Shown here: piece after piece, positions 51,646-60,511 of the stretch | Position numbering within the stretch: the first letter of the stretch is position 1 | Layout: each line of letters begins with the position of its first letter | Assembly: GCF_026341035.1 (NCBI RefSeq) | Contig: NZ_JAPEOQ010000002.1 | Location: 2,480,001-2,544,000 of the forward strand | Direction: 5' to 3' | DNA from: Streptomyces sp. NBC_01016 | GTDB lineage: Bacteria; Actinomycetota; Actinomycetes; Streptomycetales; Streptomycetaceae | DNA length: 64,000 nt | The notes under the pieces: model-generated | Databases searched by the model: none | What the model was told of the DNA's origin: nothing | The model's input: only the letters and a program-made list of their open reading frames with translations | Made by a program: the position numbers and the translations under genes

Positions 51646-51811
51646 CCGGACCTCGTGAGCAACGGCCGGTGCCGCCGAACGAACCGTGGGATCCCTGGTC
51701 GCTGCCCAACAACCCCGTTCTCAAAGCTCTTGTACGAGGGCGGTTCCGCTCTTGTCCGGCACGACGGTGTGGTGGTCGCGTTCCATTCGCGATCAGCCAG
51801 GGGGCCCGCTC

Positions 51812-51967
51812 ATGGCGCCACTTGCACTCAGCACACTCATGCTCTGTACCGCGTTCGCCGGGGCCGGACCGTATGCCCTGGCCGATGTGCGGCTGTGCTT
51901 CACGGCGGGCAGCGGCCGCCATCGCAGGGGCGGCGCCCGCCATGCCGCGCGGGGAGTCCGGCGATGA
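51812..51967 (+). CDS. small hydrophobic/basic ORF coupled to the ATPase gene
   Basis: 51 residues: a hydrophobic first half (LALSTLMLCTAFAGAGPYAL, signal- or anchor-like) and a basic tail (GSGRHRRGGARHAARGVRR). GGG-rich DNA precedes the ATG. Its stop overlaps the next start (ATGA), an arrangement I have seen for small proteins ahead of RsbW-like genes in Streptomyces; this supports its being real. Confidence 0.5.
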   Translation: MAPLALSTLMLCTAFAGAGPYALADVRLCFTAGSGRHRRGGARHAARGVRR

Positions 51968-52521
51968 ACGGCAAGCCGCCGCTGCCGCGCCGGGTCGGGC
52001 GCCGACCGGTGACCGTGTGTCGGTGGACCGACGGCACCGCCGACGCCGCCGCGCTTGCCCGGAGCGCGTTGCGGCAGATGCTGGTGCCGCTGAGGTTCGG
52101 TGAGGAGCAGGTCGACGATGTCGTGCTCGCCGTCTCCGAACTCGTCGCCAACGCCACCGAACACGCGCCGGGCCCTTACGTGTTGCGGCTACGCCGCACC
52201 GGAACCGAGTACGTCTGCGAGGTCGAGGACACCGACCCGCACGCCCCGAAGGTGCCGGGCTTTCCCGCTGCCGTGCCTTTCGAGCCCGGGGCCGACGCGC
52301 GGGGCGGTGGTCTTGATGCGCTGTTGGCGGTGCTCGGCGAACGCGGGCGAGGACTGCACATCGTCGATGAACTGACCTGCGGGGCCTGGGGCTTCACCGT
52401 GCGGGAAGGGGTGAAGGTGGCGTGGGTGGCTTTCCCCTGCCCGGCGCCGCGCATCCGGTGGGGATGTCCGCGGGGCCGGGTGCGTGACGGGGGTTCGTTG
52501 CGGGGTGACGATCCGGCGTGA
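51964..52521 (+). CDS. RsbW-like HATPase (anti-sigma/regulatory ATP-binding protein)
   Basis: A 185-residue single HATPase_c domain. The N-box VLAVSELVANATEHAPG, the G1-like EVEDTDP and G2-like RGRGLHIVDEL are clear. Streptomyces encode many such stand-alone proteins; some bind anti-anti-sigma factors and others have unknown partners. A longer frame reaches 51619, but ATG 51964 matches the domain start and couples to the small gene before it. Confidence 0.88.
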   Translation: MNGKPPLPRRVGRRPVTVCRWTDGTADAAALARSALRQMLVPLRFGEEQVDDVVLAVSELVANATEHAPGPYVLRLRRTGTEYVCEVEDTDPHAPKVPGFPAAVPFEPGADARGGGLDALLAVLGERGRGLHIVDELTCGAWGFTVREGVKVAWVAFPCPAPRIRWGCPRGRVRDGGSLRGDDPA

Positions 52522-52717
52522 CACTGGGGAAGGGCCAGGGGTGGGCTTCCGGTTATCGGCGGGACGTGTTGTCCCGCCTTCAATGATCTGGTCTCCGTCT
52601 CAGATGAGTTGGTCTGATTCGCCTGCGGGCGCAGGTGATCCGGTCGCTGATGGCAGCCGCTCGAAGCGCCGGAAAACCGGTGGAGGCGTCGGAGTATGAG
52701 TCCGTACCGTCCGTGGG

Positions 52718-53626
52718 ATGACCTATCTGAGCCCCCTGGGATATCTGCTGGGCGTCGAGGGTGCTGCTCTGCTGCGTGGGATCAGGGAGGGGAGGGCAGA
52801 CCGGGCGTTCGTCGAGGCCCGGATCGCCGAGATCCGCACGCTGCTGGAGGTGCCCGCCCTTGCGCAGGCCGAGGGAGTCACGGCGAGTGAGGGAACGATC
52901 AGCGCAGCCGACGTCTACCAGGAGTGGGCGCCGCACTATGACGCTCCCGGCAACCAGATGATCGACGTCGAGCAGCCCGTTGTCCGGCGCATCCTGGACG
53001 GCCTGCCCGTCGGCACGGCGTTGGACGCGGCCTGCGGGACCGGCCGCCACACCGTCTACCTGCATGAACTCGGCCACGACGTGATCGGTGTCGACGCCTC
53101 ACCCGAAATGCTCGCCCAGGCCCGCAACAGCCTGCCAGATGTGGACTTTCACGAGGCCGAGCTGCACCAGCTGCCGCTTCCCGACAACGCGGTCGACACG
53201 GTCGTCTGCGCGCTCGCCCTGACTCACGTCCCCGATCTGGCCGCCGTGCTGGCCGAGTTCGCGCGCGTTCTGCGCCCTGGCGGGAACCTTGTGATCTCGG
53301 ATGCCCACCTGCTGGTGTCCTACCTCCGGCCGACACGGGCCCGTCGCCCCGGCCCGGACGGCCGCCCGTCCCTCCTCACCGAGTACCACCGCCCGCTCAG
53401 CGCCTACCTCGCCGCAGCCCTTCCGCTGGGCTTCCAGGTCCGGCATTGCGAGGAACCCCGCCGCCCGCGCCACTCCCTGGACTCCGCCACCGCCCCGGAC
53501 CCACTCCCGACCTACATGTCCTGGGACCTGTTGCACTGGTGCTCGGACGCGTCGGCCGCGGCCTTGGACGATTCCCCGATCGTGGTCATCTGGCACTTCC
53601 AACTCGACAGCAACGGGAAGAGCTGA
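52718..53626 (+). CDS. class I SAM-dependent methyltransferase
   Basis: A 302-residue enzyme. After an N-terminal helical segment (~1-65), YQEWAPHYDAPGNQMI leads into the Rossmann core: motif I ALDAACGTGRHT, motif II VIGVDASPEML, motif III VRVLRPGG-like LRPGGNLVISDAHL. It resembles UbiE/Methyltransf_11 small-molecule methyltransferases. No biosynthetic neighbours point to the substrate. Confidence 0.88.
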   Translation: MTYLSPLGYLLGVEGAALLRGIREGRADRAFVEARIAEIRTLLEVPALAQAEGVTASEGTISAADVYQEWAPHYDAPGNQMIDVEQPVVRRILDGLPVGTALDAACGTGRHTVYLHELGHDVIGVDASPEMLAQARNSLPDVDFHEAELHQLPLPDNAVDTVVCALALTHVPDLAAVLAEFARVLRPGGNLVISDAHLLVSYLRPTRARRPGPDGRPSLLTEYHRPLSAYLAAALPLGFQVRHCEEPRRPRHSLDSATAPDPLPTYMSWDLLHWCSDASAAALDDSPIVVIWHFQLDSNGKS

Positions 53627-53729
53627 GCTCGTTCGAAACAGCAGAGTCGGACCAGCGAAACAGCAGAGCCGGACCAGATCAGCCGAGACAGCGTCCGCCA
53701 CCATCCAGCCGGCACCAACATCATCCGAG

Positions 53730-53850
53730 ATTGCTGGCATCCCCCTGAAAGCGCGGGTGTTGGGCAAAGTCCGCAGGTGCATCCCCGACTACCTGCTGCT
53801 GACGGGGGAGGGCCCGCTGCTTGTCGATGTGAAGCCGAGGCGTCGGACGG
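53730..53850 (+). pseudogene. TnsA-like endonuclease fragment
   Basis: A rightward frame reads RVLGKVRRCIPDYLLLTGEG then PLLVDVKPRR, the PD-(D/E)xK core of TnsA-like transposon endonucleases (PDY…VDVKP). Less than 50 residues are present, with neither the N-terminal nor the helix-turn-helix part. It would be a relic of a Tn7-like element, or just of a TnsA-like gene common in Streptomyces. Confidence 0.5.
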
Positions 53851-53884
53851 GGCCCGGCTTTCGGGCACGCCGTTGTACGTGGGA

Positions 53885-55207
53885 TCAGCTGAGCGGCTTC
53901 TCCAGTACTGCCTTGCGGTGGCTGAACGTCTCGATCGAGTAGCGGCCGTGGTAACTGCCCATGCCGCTCTCGCCGACCCCGCCGAACGGGAGGTCGGAGA
54001 CGGTCAGATGGGCGAGCGGCAGACCGAAGCCCAGGCCGCCGGACGAGGTCTCGGCTGCGAGCCGCTGCCGAGTGGTGTCCGAGTCGGTGAAGACGTACAG
54101 GGCGAGCGGCTTGTCGCGGTCGTTGATGAAATCGATGGCCGCGCCGAGGTCCGTCGTCGTGACGATCGGGAGGATCGGGCCGAAGATCTCCTCCGCCATG
54201 ACGGGCGACTTGGGGTCGACGTCGGTCAGGACGGTCGGCGCGATGTACTTGACGGTGCGGTCGCTGTCGCCGCCGGTGACCGTACGGCCCGAGTCGAGCA
54301 GCGCGCTGAGCCGGTCGAAGTGCCGCTCGTTGATGATCCGTCCGAACTCGGTGGACGTCTTCGGATCGGCGCCGAAGACCGCCTCGACGGCCCGGGTGAG
54401 CGCGGGCTCCAGCGCGCGGGCGGTCTCGGGGTCGGTCAGGACGTAGTCGGGTGCGACGCAAGTCTGCCCGGCGTTGAGGAACTTGCCGCGGACCAGACGG
54501 TCGGCGACGACGCCCAGGTCGGTGCCGCGGTCGACGAACGCCGGGGACTTGCCGCCCAGTTCGAGGGCTACGGGGGTGAGGTGTTCCGCGGCGGCACGCA
54601 TCACAATGCGGCCCACCGCGCCGTTGCCGGTGTAGAAGATGTGGTCGAAGCGCTCGGCCAGCAGGGCGGTGGTCTCGGGGATGGCGCCTTCGACGACGGC
54701 GACCGCGTCGGTGTCGAGGTACTGCGGCAGCAGCCTGGCAAGAACGGTGGACGTGGCGGGGGCCAGTTCGCTGGGCTTGGCGACCACCGCATTGCCTGCG
54801 GCGAGTGCGCCGAGGAGCGGGGTGAGCAGGAGCTGCACCGGATAGTTCCAGGGGGCGATGACCAGGACGACGCCGAGGGGGTCGTACTGCGTCCAGGCCG
54901 TCGCGTCGTCGCCGAGGTGCTGCGGGACCGGGGCGGGTTCGGGGCGCAGCCAGGCGTCGAGGTGGTCGAGCGTGTGGTCGATCTCGCGCACGGTGAAGTC
55001 GATCTCCGTGCGGAAGGCCTCGGTGGAGCTTTTGCCGAGGTCCGCGTGGAGGGCGGCGGCGATGTCCTGGCCGTGCGTGGTGAGCAGCTCGCGCAGTCGG
55101 TGCAGCTGGGTCGTACGCCAGGCGACGGGCTTGGTGCGACCCGAGTGGAAGGTCGCTCGCAGCCGGGAGACGACGTCTGCGGGCTGTTCGGGGGTGGAGT
55201 GGTTCAC
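53885..55207 (-). CDS. aldehyde dehydrogenase (ALDH3-type)
   Basis: A 440-residue NAD(P)-dependent aldehyde dehydrogenase, the short length being typical of class 3 enzymes. PWNYPVQLLLTPL and YTGNGAVGRIVM form the cofactor domain, LELGGKSP holds the catalytic Glu, and FLNAGQTCVAPDY the nucleophile Cys; LPFGGVGESGMGSYHG and FSHRKAV close the domain. GTG 55207 is chosen because the domain begins there; upstream frames are unlike protein. It could detoxify fatty or aromatic aldehydes. An inverted repeat lies ~70 bp upstream. Confidence 0.93.
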   Translation of the reverse strand: MNHSTPEQPADVVSRLRATFHSGRTKPVAWRTTQLHRLRELLTTHGQDIAAALHADLGKSSTEAFRTEIDFTVREIDHTLDHLDAWLRPEPAPVPQHLGDDATAWTQYDPLGVVLVIAPWNYPVQLLLTPLLGALAAGNAVVAKPSELAPATSTVLARLLPQYLDTDAVAVVEGAIPETTALLAERFDHIFYTGNGAVGRIVMRAAAEHLTPVALELGGKSPAFVDRGTDLGVVADRLVRGKFLNAGQTCVAPDYVLTDPETARALEPALTRAVEAVFGADPKTSTEFGRIINERHFDRLSALLDSGRTVTGGDSDRTVKYIAPTVLTDVDPKSPVMAEEIFGPILPIVTTTDLGAAIDFINDRDKPLALYVFTDSDTTRQRLAAETSSGGLGFGLPLAHLTVSDLPFGGVGESGMGSYHGRYSIETFSHRKAVLEKPLS

Positions 55208-55594
55208 GGTGCCTCGCTGGTCGGGCGCGGACGGGTGGGGCGGCCGCGCGACGTACTCGATAGCTGGACGTACAGCCGCATGTGCGGCTGGATGTATATG
55301 CCAACCTTTCAAGTGTCTCAATAAATTCCGGAAATTCCGGGCGAACAGAGGCACTCTCCGTGAGGTTGGGAGTGGGGTCCAAGCGCCACGCGAAGGTCTA
55401 CGAAGCCGAAGCCGAGTGATCCCTCTGAACCAAACTGTGCGGCAGGCGGATCTGGAGCGCACTCGCGCGGGCTCGACGACTCGGTTCAACGGTTCCGTGC
55501 GGACGTTGATGCGAGAGCCGGCGAGCCCGGGAATGCCGAGCCCTGCTGACCGATGCCGCCGGTCCACGATCCGGTCCAGAGCGGCCGTCGGTGC
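55208..55594. other. intergenic region upstream of the aldehyde dehydrogenase
   Basis: No gene seen. It holds the inverted repeat CAGCCGCA-TG-TGCGGCTG at 55273-55290, a candidate regulator site in the aldehyde dehydrogenase promoter, and a relatively AT-rich patch at 55290-55340. Confidence 0.5.
55273..55290. promoter_or_regulatory. inverted repeat in the aldehyde dehydrogenase promoter
   Basis: 8-bp arms CAGCCGCA / TGCGGCTG separated by TG, with partly symmetric flanks. It lies 66 bp before GTG 55207. A TetR- or GntR-type operator is possible, but no regulator gene is adjacent. Confidence 0.4.
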
Positions 55595-57124
55595 TCAGCT
55601 GTGGCGGGGGAGCCAGACAGGAGCGCTGCTGCCGCGCGGAAGCAGGACGTCACGGAAGCGGCCGGGAGTCCTGGACATGACGACCTGGTCGGTGACGCCC
55701 TGGTAGTGGCCGCAGGGGGTCTGGGCGGTGAAGGTGTCCGGGTCGAGGTAGGCGTGCGGCGATTCGGGGTCGGGGCTGAGGGCGACCTCGTGGGCGTAGT
55801 CGCGGTCGAAGACGCCGAGGCTGAGGATCCAGCTGGCGATGCGGGTGAGGTTGAGGGTGACGCGGTAGCTGCCGCCTTCGGTGGCACGGCGCATCAGTGC
55901 GGCGAGCGCGCCGGTGGTGGCCAGCCAGGAGAGCACGTAGTCGTTGACGACGTTGATGTACGGCAGCGCCGGAGTGCTGGTCGGCCCGGCCGCGATGCCG
56001 TCCGCGCCCTCCATCAGCATGATGCCGCTGAGCGCGCCGGCGGTCTGGTCGAAGCCCACGCGGTGGGCCCATGGGCCGGTCTCGCCGGCGAGCGAGATGC
56101 TCACGTGGATGATGCCGGGCCGGACGGCCGCGGCTTCCTCGGCGCTCAGGCCGATCTGCTCCAGGTAGCCGGGGCGGCGGTTGGCGTAGAAGACGTCGGC
56201 GTCGCGCAGCAGTTCGCGGATCTTCGCCCGTCCCTCAGGACCGTAGGGGTCGAGAGTGGTGGAGCGGACGCCGACGTTGGCGGTGTTGTACGTGGAGTCG
56301 TGCTCCAGCTCGTTGGGGCGCCAGATATTCAGCACGTCGGCGCCGTGCTGGGCCAGGTCCCTGCCCACCCCCGCGCCCGCGATGACGTGGCCCATGCCCA
56401 GGGCGCGTACACCCGAGAGCGGCTGGTCGGCGGCGCTGGACAGGGGTTCGGGCGCGCTGTCGCCGATCTTCTCGATCTTGATGAGCGGATCCTGGGCGAT
56501 GTGCTCGTACGCCGGTTCCTTGAGGAACTCCTCGGTGGTGAGCAGCATCGGCATGACCACGCCGGCCTCCTGGCCTGCCTGCGCCAGATCGGCGGCGTTC
56601 CACTGGGAGACGGCGTCCGCGACGGCCTCCTTCTCGGGCCAGGTGCGCAGCAGCTTGTAGACCGCGTTCTTGATCTTCGGGTAGGGGTTGAGCGGCATGA
56701 CCCAGCGGCTGTCGCGTGCCTGGTAGAAGCCGAAGCCGAGAGGGTTGACCGGGTCCGACGGCGCGCCGCCGGGGTAGCCGTTGAGCAGCTCCCACTTCTT
56801 GTCGTAGAAGGGGCACAGTCGGTGCGGGGCCTTGCGCAGGTCCATCGTGATGTCCTGGCCCTCGCCGCCACGCTGGCGCCAGAGCGCCGCCAGGGCAACG
56901 GACTTGGCGGTCATGCCCAGGGCGGGGACGGCTCCCAGGCGCATGATGCTCGGGACGATCGGGTCGCTGCCGATGAAGGTGATCTCTCCGCCGCTGTCCT
57001 CGGGGCGGAGGCCGGCCGGGGAGAGGACCTCGCGCAGGGCCTGGTGGATGTCGAAGTCGTCCTCGTGGGCGATCGGGTTGGCGATGGCCTTCTTGATGCG
57101 GCCGGTGAGTTCTTCAGCGCTCAT
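55595..57124 (-). CDS. CaiB/BaiF (class III) CoA-transferase
   Basis: A 509-residue protein of the class III CoA-transferase family. VRALGMGHVIAGAGVGRDLAQ and GADVLNIWRPNE match the central domain; ADVFYANRRPGYLEQIGLS and PGIIHVSISLAGETGPWAHR carry the conserved region, though the usual Asp nucleophile motif is less standard (VGFDQTAGALSG). It is longer than the usual ~400 residues, with a ~200-residue N-terminal extension, as seen in a subgroup annotated simply as CoA transferase. It exchanges CoA between carboxylic acids. The neighbours (acetoacetate decarboxylase and dehydrogenase fragments) suggest acid/ketone metabolism. Confidence 0.88.
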   Translation of the reverse strand: MSAEELTGRIKKAIANPIAHEDDFDIHQALREVLSPAGLRPEDSGGEITFIGSDPIVPSIMRLGAVPALGMTAKSVALAALWRQRGGEGQDITMDLRKAPHRLCPFYDKKWELLNGYPGGAPSDPVNPLGFGFYQARDSRWVMPLNPYPKIKNAVYKLLRTWPEKEAVADAVSQWNAADLAQAGQEAGVVMPMLLTTEEFLKEPAYEHIAQDPLIKIEKIGDSAPEPLSSAADQPLSGVRALGMGHVIAGAGVGRDLAQHGADVLNIWRPNELEHDSTYNTANVGVRSTTLDPYGPEGRAKIRELLRDADVFYANRRPGYLEQIGLSAEEAAAVRPGIIHVSISLAGETGPWAHRVGFDQTAGALSGIMLMEGADGIAAGPTSTPALPYINVVNDYVLSWLATTGALAALMRRATEGGSYRVTLNLTRIASWILSLGVFDRDYAHEVALSPDPESPHAYLDPDTFTAQTPCGHYQGVTDQVVMSRTPGRFRDVLLPRGSSAPVWLPRHS

Positions 57125-57229
57125 GAGCGGGACAGCCTTTGCGGTGGGGCGGGGGTGTCTGCGGTGGGGTGGGAGGAGGGTGGGCCGGATCAGTCGTCGA
57201 AGCTGTCGCCGGGGGCGCGCATGAGGGCG

Positions 57230-57518
57230 ATCTGCTTGAGCTTCGCTCGCCCGGTACGACCTCCACCAGCGGCACCAGGTGCGGCGGGTCGAAGGGGTGG
57301 CCGACGACGAGCCGCAGCGGCTCCGGCACGACCCGCTCCAGGACCTCGGGATCCGTCCGGTACGTGATGTTCAGGTACTCGCGGTCCGTGAACCGGTACG
57401 CACCCGCCGGGAAGGCCGGGGCATCCAGTGGTGTCGTCGGTGCACGGACGACGTCCTCGGCTCGCACAGCTCTCGCCTGCCTTTCCTGCCACGTCGGGGT
57501 AGAGAGGTGTTCACTCAC
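57230..57518 (-). pseudogene. truncated acetoacetate decarboxylase
   Basis: Starting at GTG 57518 (VSEHLSTPTWQERQ) the frame gives VVRAPTTPLDAPAFPAGAYR, FTDREYLNITYRTDPEVLER and VVPEPLRL, the N-terminal ~75 residues of acetoacetate decarboxylase. It then breaks off after PLVEVVPGE, well before the catalytic lysine region. A short downstream frame KLKQIALMRAPGDSFDD may be the end of the original or another gene. Non-functional. Confidence 0.8.
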
Positions 57519-57714
57519 AAAATGCCGCACACGTCTGGGCCGGTCATCCCGAGCGGGCGATCGAGGCGGGGCAACCCTCTTCAGTTGTAAAATGCAACAG
57601 AAATACTGTAAGTACTGGCATCTTGTGTTGCAAATTGCAACCCTGCGGCGCTCCGTAGGCCGCATCGCGCGCACGAAGCCGTCGGCCACGGACCGGCCGG
57701 ACGGCACCGCCAGG

Positions 57715-58125
57715 ACGGTGGCGATGCCGGGGGATCTTGCCAAGAGCCTCGGGGCCGAAATGGTCGCTTCGCTGGAGGACGAGGGAACCTTCGACGTGCT
57801 CATGGAATGCACAGGTGTACAGCAGGTCCGCCACGACGGATGCCTGTATGTCCGGCCCGGGGGCCGCGCAGTCTTCATCGGTGTCGGACACCAAGACGCC
57901 GGCGTGCCCATGCCGGCAGTCATCGAGAGCGAGGTGGAGATCCGCGGCGTCATGCGGTACCGCTTCACCTGGCCCACCGTCATCGCCGGTCTCCGCGACG
58001 GCCGCTTCCAGGCGGACGACCTCGTCACTCGCACACTTCCGTTGGAAGAGGCACACCTGGCATGGACGCAGGCCCCTCAGGGGCCGGACGTGAAGACCAT
58101 CATCCGGGTGGGCACGCAGCCGTAG
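57715..58125 (+). pseudogene. C-terminal half of a zinc-type alcohol/sorbitol dehydrogenase
   Basis: A rightward frame reads SLGAEMVASLEDEGTFDVLM, ECTG, then GRAVFIGVGHQDAGVPMP, VEIRGVMRYRFTWPTVIAGL and a proper end (DVKTIIRVGTQP). This is the cofactor half of a sorbitol-type MDR enzyme. The catalytic half and the GxGPIG motif are absent; upstream DNA is unrelated and AT-richer. Third broken MDR gene in the window. Confidence 0.8.
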
Positions 58126-58426
58126 GCTCCGGCATCTGGTGCGGAGGGCGTCGGTGCCCTGAACGTCCTCAGGTGTGTTGACCGTCCTCCCGTCAGTGAC
58201 GTGCGGGTTCGGAATGCGCTCGAGATGTTGGGGGCACCATGCGGCGCGGGTACGAGCGTGATCAGGTGGCAGAGTCGCTGAGGTACTCCCACACCGGCCC
58301 GTACACCTTGCAGCAGCGGAACACGCGGAAGAAGGGACACTCCCCGGCGCGCGTCCCGTCCGTCCGTACCGAAGCGGTTACCGTACGTGAGTACGAGTTT
58401 GGTCCACGCAGTGGGACGGGGCACTG
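58126..58426. other. intergenic region
   Basis: No gene or strong signal. It carries the promoter region of the DUF4239 gene; TTGCAGCAG and TACCGTACG words near 58305-58385 do not form a clear promoter. Confidence 0.35.
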
Positions 58427-59212
58427 ATGTATCTGTACGGGGTGCTGGTCGCGTGCGGCGCGTTCGTGCTCGGCGCGACTGCGGCGTGGCTCTGGACTCG
58501 TCATGTCGACCGGCGGTGGCCCATCCAGAGCGGTCCGGTCGTAGCCGCTTCGTGCGGTGCCGTCGCGTCGCTGTATGTCCTCACGATCGCGTTCCTGATC
58601 GTCAACACCAGTGCGAGCCTGGGCAATGCCCGCGCGGGTGCTGTCGCCGAGTCCGGCGCGCTGCGTGACGCCTATCTGGTGGCCCAGCGCTACCCGGCTG
58701 CCGAGAGGCGCGAACTTCAGGCTTCCTTGCGTACGTACACCGACACGGTGATCGACGTGGAGTGGCCGCGCCTCGCCCGTGGTGAGGACTCGCCGGCCGC
58801 ATGGAATCAGCTGGACGCTCTCCACAACCGCATCCTGGCGAGTCACGATGCCCCGGCCCTCGCTCAGGCGGATCTGCGCACCGCGCTGCACGAGGTCTAC
58901 GTACAGCGGCGGCTCAGGGTCGCGGCAGCGGACGACGGCATCCCGCCCGTACTGCTCGGTTTCCTGATCTCCACCGCGGTCCTCGTCCCGCTGTACTTCC
59001 TGCTGATGGGGTGGCCCACCGGCGTGCGTGCCAGGGCAGGACTGGGGACGACCGCGGCGCTGTTCGCGGCGGGGATCTGGATCGTGCTGCAGCTCAACCA
59101 CCCCTTCGCGAGCGGGATACGGGTCACCTCGGACAGTTTCAAGGACGCCTTGGCCCGCATGGAGCAGGTGGACAGCCGTGACGTTCCCGCGGCGTCGTTG
59201 CCTCGTTCATGA
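58427..59212 (+). CDS. DUF4239 membrane protein (bestrophin-like)
   Basis: A 261-residue membrane protein with the DUF4239 pattern: two N-terminal helices (LYGVLVACGAFVLGATAAWL and GAVASLYVLTIAFLIV), a ~110-residue cytoplasmic helical part (EAESGALRDAYLVAQ-type stretch, LRTYTDTVIDVEWP) and two C-terminal helices (VLLGFLISTAVLVPLYFLL, LFAAGIWIVLQLNHPF). The family is distantly like bestrophin channels; its function is not established. It converges on the lactone oxidase gene with a 6-bp overlap of the ends. Confidence 0.85.
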   Translation: MYLYGVLVACGAFVLGATAAWLWTRHVDRRWPIQSGPVVAASCGAVASLYVLTIAFLIVNTSASLGNARAGAVAESGALRDAYLVAQRYPAAERRELQASLRTYTDTVIDVEWPRLARGEDSPAAWNQLDALHNRILASHDAPALAQADLRTALHEVYVQRRLRVAAADDGIPPVLLGFLISTAVLVPLYFLLMGWPTGVRARAGLGTTAALFAAGIWIVLQLNHPFASGIRVTSDSFKDALARMEQVDSRDVPAASLPRS

Positions 59213-60511
59213 CCCGAGCAGCCGGTCCAGGTAGGGGGTACGGAACACACCGTCCGGGTCGAACGCGTCGCGTACGGCGCGGAAGTCGTCCCAGTGACGG
59301 TAACGATCGTGCAGAACCGAGGCGTCGAGGCTGTGCCGCTTCGCCCAGTGCGGGCGGCCCCCGGCCTCGACGAGGATCTCTTCGGCGGTTCGCAGCCAGC
59401 GGTCGCGGCCGGGCGTGCGCGGCGCCGCGAGGTTGATCCACGCGGTCGCGCGGCCCTGCGCCGGGCTCAGCCAGGTGGATTCGGCCGGACCCGGCCGAAT
59501 CTCCAGCGGCAGGACGCTGGTGAAACCGGTACGCCGCAGCGCCACGCGCAGCCGCTCCACCGCTTCGGGCAGCCGCTCCACAGGGATGCCGTACTCCAGG
59601 GCGGCGAACCGCAGGCGCTGCGGGAACACGCAGCAGGTGTGGGCCGGGCCCCGGTGCGGTGGGGCCGGAGCCGGGCGGCACAGTTCGGCCAGTCGTTGCG
59701 CGGCCGCCCGGGGGAGCGGGCTGCGGGCGACGGCGGCGCGCAGTGCCCAGCCGCGCAGCAGGTCGTCGCGGATCGTCACCACCGGCGAGACGGCGGCGGA
59801 CGGCCGTGCGTCCGACGCAGGTTGCAGGGTGTGGAGCCGCACCCGGTCCTGCCAGGGGAACCAGAACGCCGACACGTGTTCGGCCGATGCCGCCCACCGC
59901 ACCGGATCGGCCAGGAGGCCGCCCAACGCGCCGTCCGCCTCGCGGCGTTCCAGCAACTGCCCCGGCACGCAGCGAAGTACCAGCCGGGTCACCACGCCCA
60001 GCGCCCCCAGCGATACCCGGAACGCGGGCAACAGGTCACTCTCCAGGTCCACATCGCGCATGTCGCCCGTCCCCGTCACCACCCGGAACCCGACCACCTG
60101 CGCCGACAGCGACGCGTGCCGGCCGCCGCCGTGAGTGCCGGTGGCGACGGCGCCGGCGAGCGTGGGCGCGGCCGTCGTGGGCAGACCGTGGACCGTGAGT
60201 CCCCGCAGGTGCAGCGCCGCGGCCAACTCGCCCAGCGGCGTACCGGCGCCCACGGTCACCGTGACCGCTCCGGTGACCGCGTCGGCCCTGCCGATCGCCA
60301 GCACCCCGCGCAGTCGTCGTACGTCCACGAGCATCCCGGGCGTACAGGCCAGCGGTGCGAACGAGTGGCCCGCGCCGACCGCCCGCACCGGGACCCCGCG
60401 CTCCCGGGCGGCCCGGACCAGGGTGGCCACGTCCGCCTCGCTCCGCGCGATTGCGTACGTCTGCGGCGAACAGCGGGCTGTGCCGGCCCAGTTGGACCAC
60501 GAGCGCGTCAT
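59207..60511 (-). CDS. FAD-dependent aldonolactone oxidase (D-arabinono/L-gulono-1,4-lactone oxidase family)
   Basis: A 434-residue flavoenzyme starting at ATG 60511, which overlaps the epimerase stop. The FAD_binding_4 domain at ~15-180 has VRAVGAGHSFAPLACT, where His49 matches the covalently flavinylated His of gulonolactone and arabinonolactone oxidases. TTAAPTLAGAVATGTHGGG is the pyrophosphate loop. The C-terminal ALO domain ends with GGRPHWAKRHS, the HWxK active-site motif, and DGVFRTPYLDRLL. Enzymes of this family oxidise aldono-1,4-lactones to ascorbate or its analogues; some Streptomyces relatives oxidise alditols. Coupling to a GDP-mannose epimerase makes a lactone or sugar of L-galactose/L-gulose type a candidate substrate. 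Confidence 0.88.
   Translation of the reverse strand: MTRSWSNWAGTARCSPQTYAIARSEADVATLVRAARERGVPVRAVGAGHSFAPLACTPGMLVDVRRLRGVLAIGRADAVTGAVTVTVGAGTPLGELAAALHLRGLTVHGLPTTAAPTLAGAVATGTHGGGRHASLSAQVVGFRVVTGTGDMRDVDLESDLLPAFRVSLGALGVVTRLVLRCVPGQLLERREADGALGGLLADPVRWAASAEHVSAFWFPWQDRVRLHTLQPASDARPSAAVSPVVTIRDDLLRGWALRAAVARSPLPRAAAQRLAELCRPAPAPPHRGPAHTCCVFPQRLRFAALEYGIPVERLPEAVERLRVALRRTGFTSVLPLEIRPGPAESTWLSPAQGRATAWINLAAPRTPGRDRWLRTAEEILVEAGGRPHWAKRHSLDASVLHDRYRHWDDFRAVRDAFDPDGVFRTPYLDRLLGS

Noticed and set aside
53777..55324. 515-codon rightward frame opposite the aldehyde dehydrogenase
   Set aside because: The same antisense effect; no ribosome site or domain, whereas the leftward frame is a complete ALDH.
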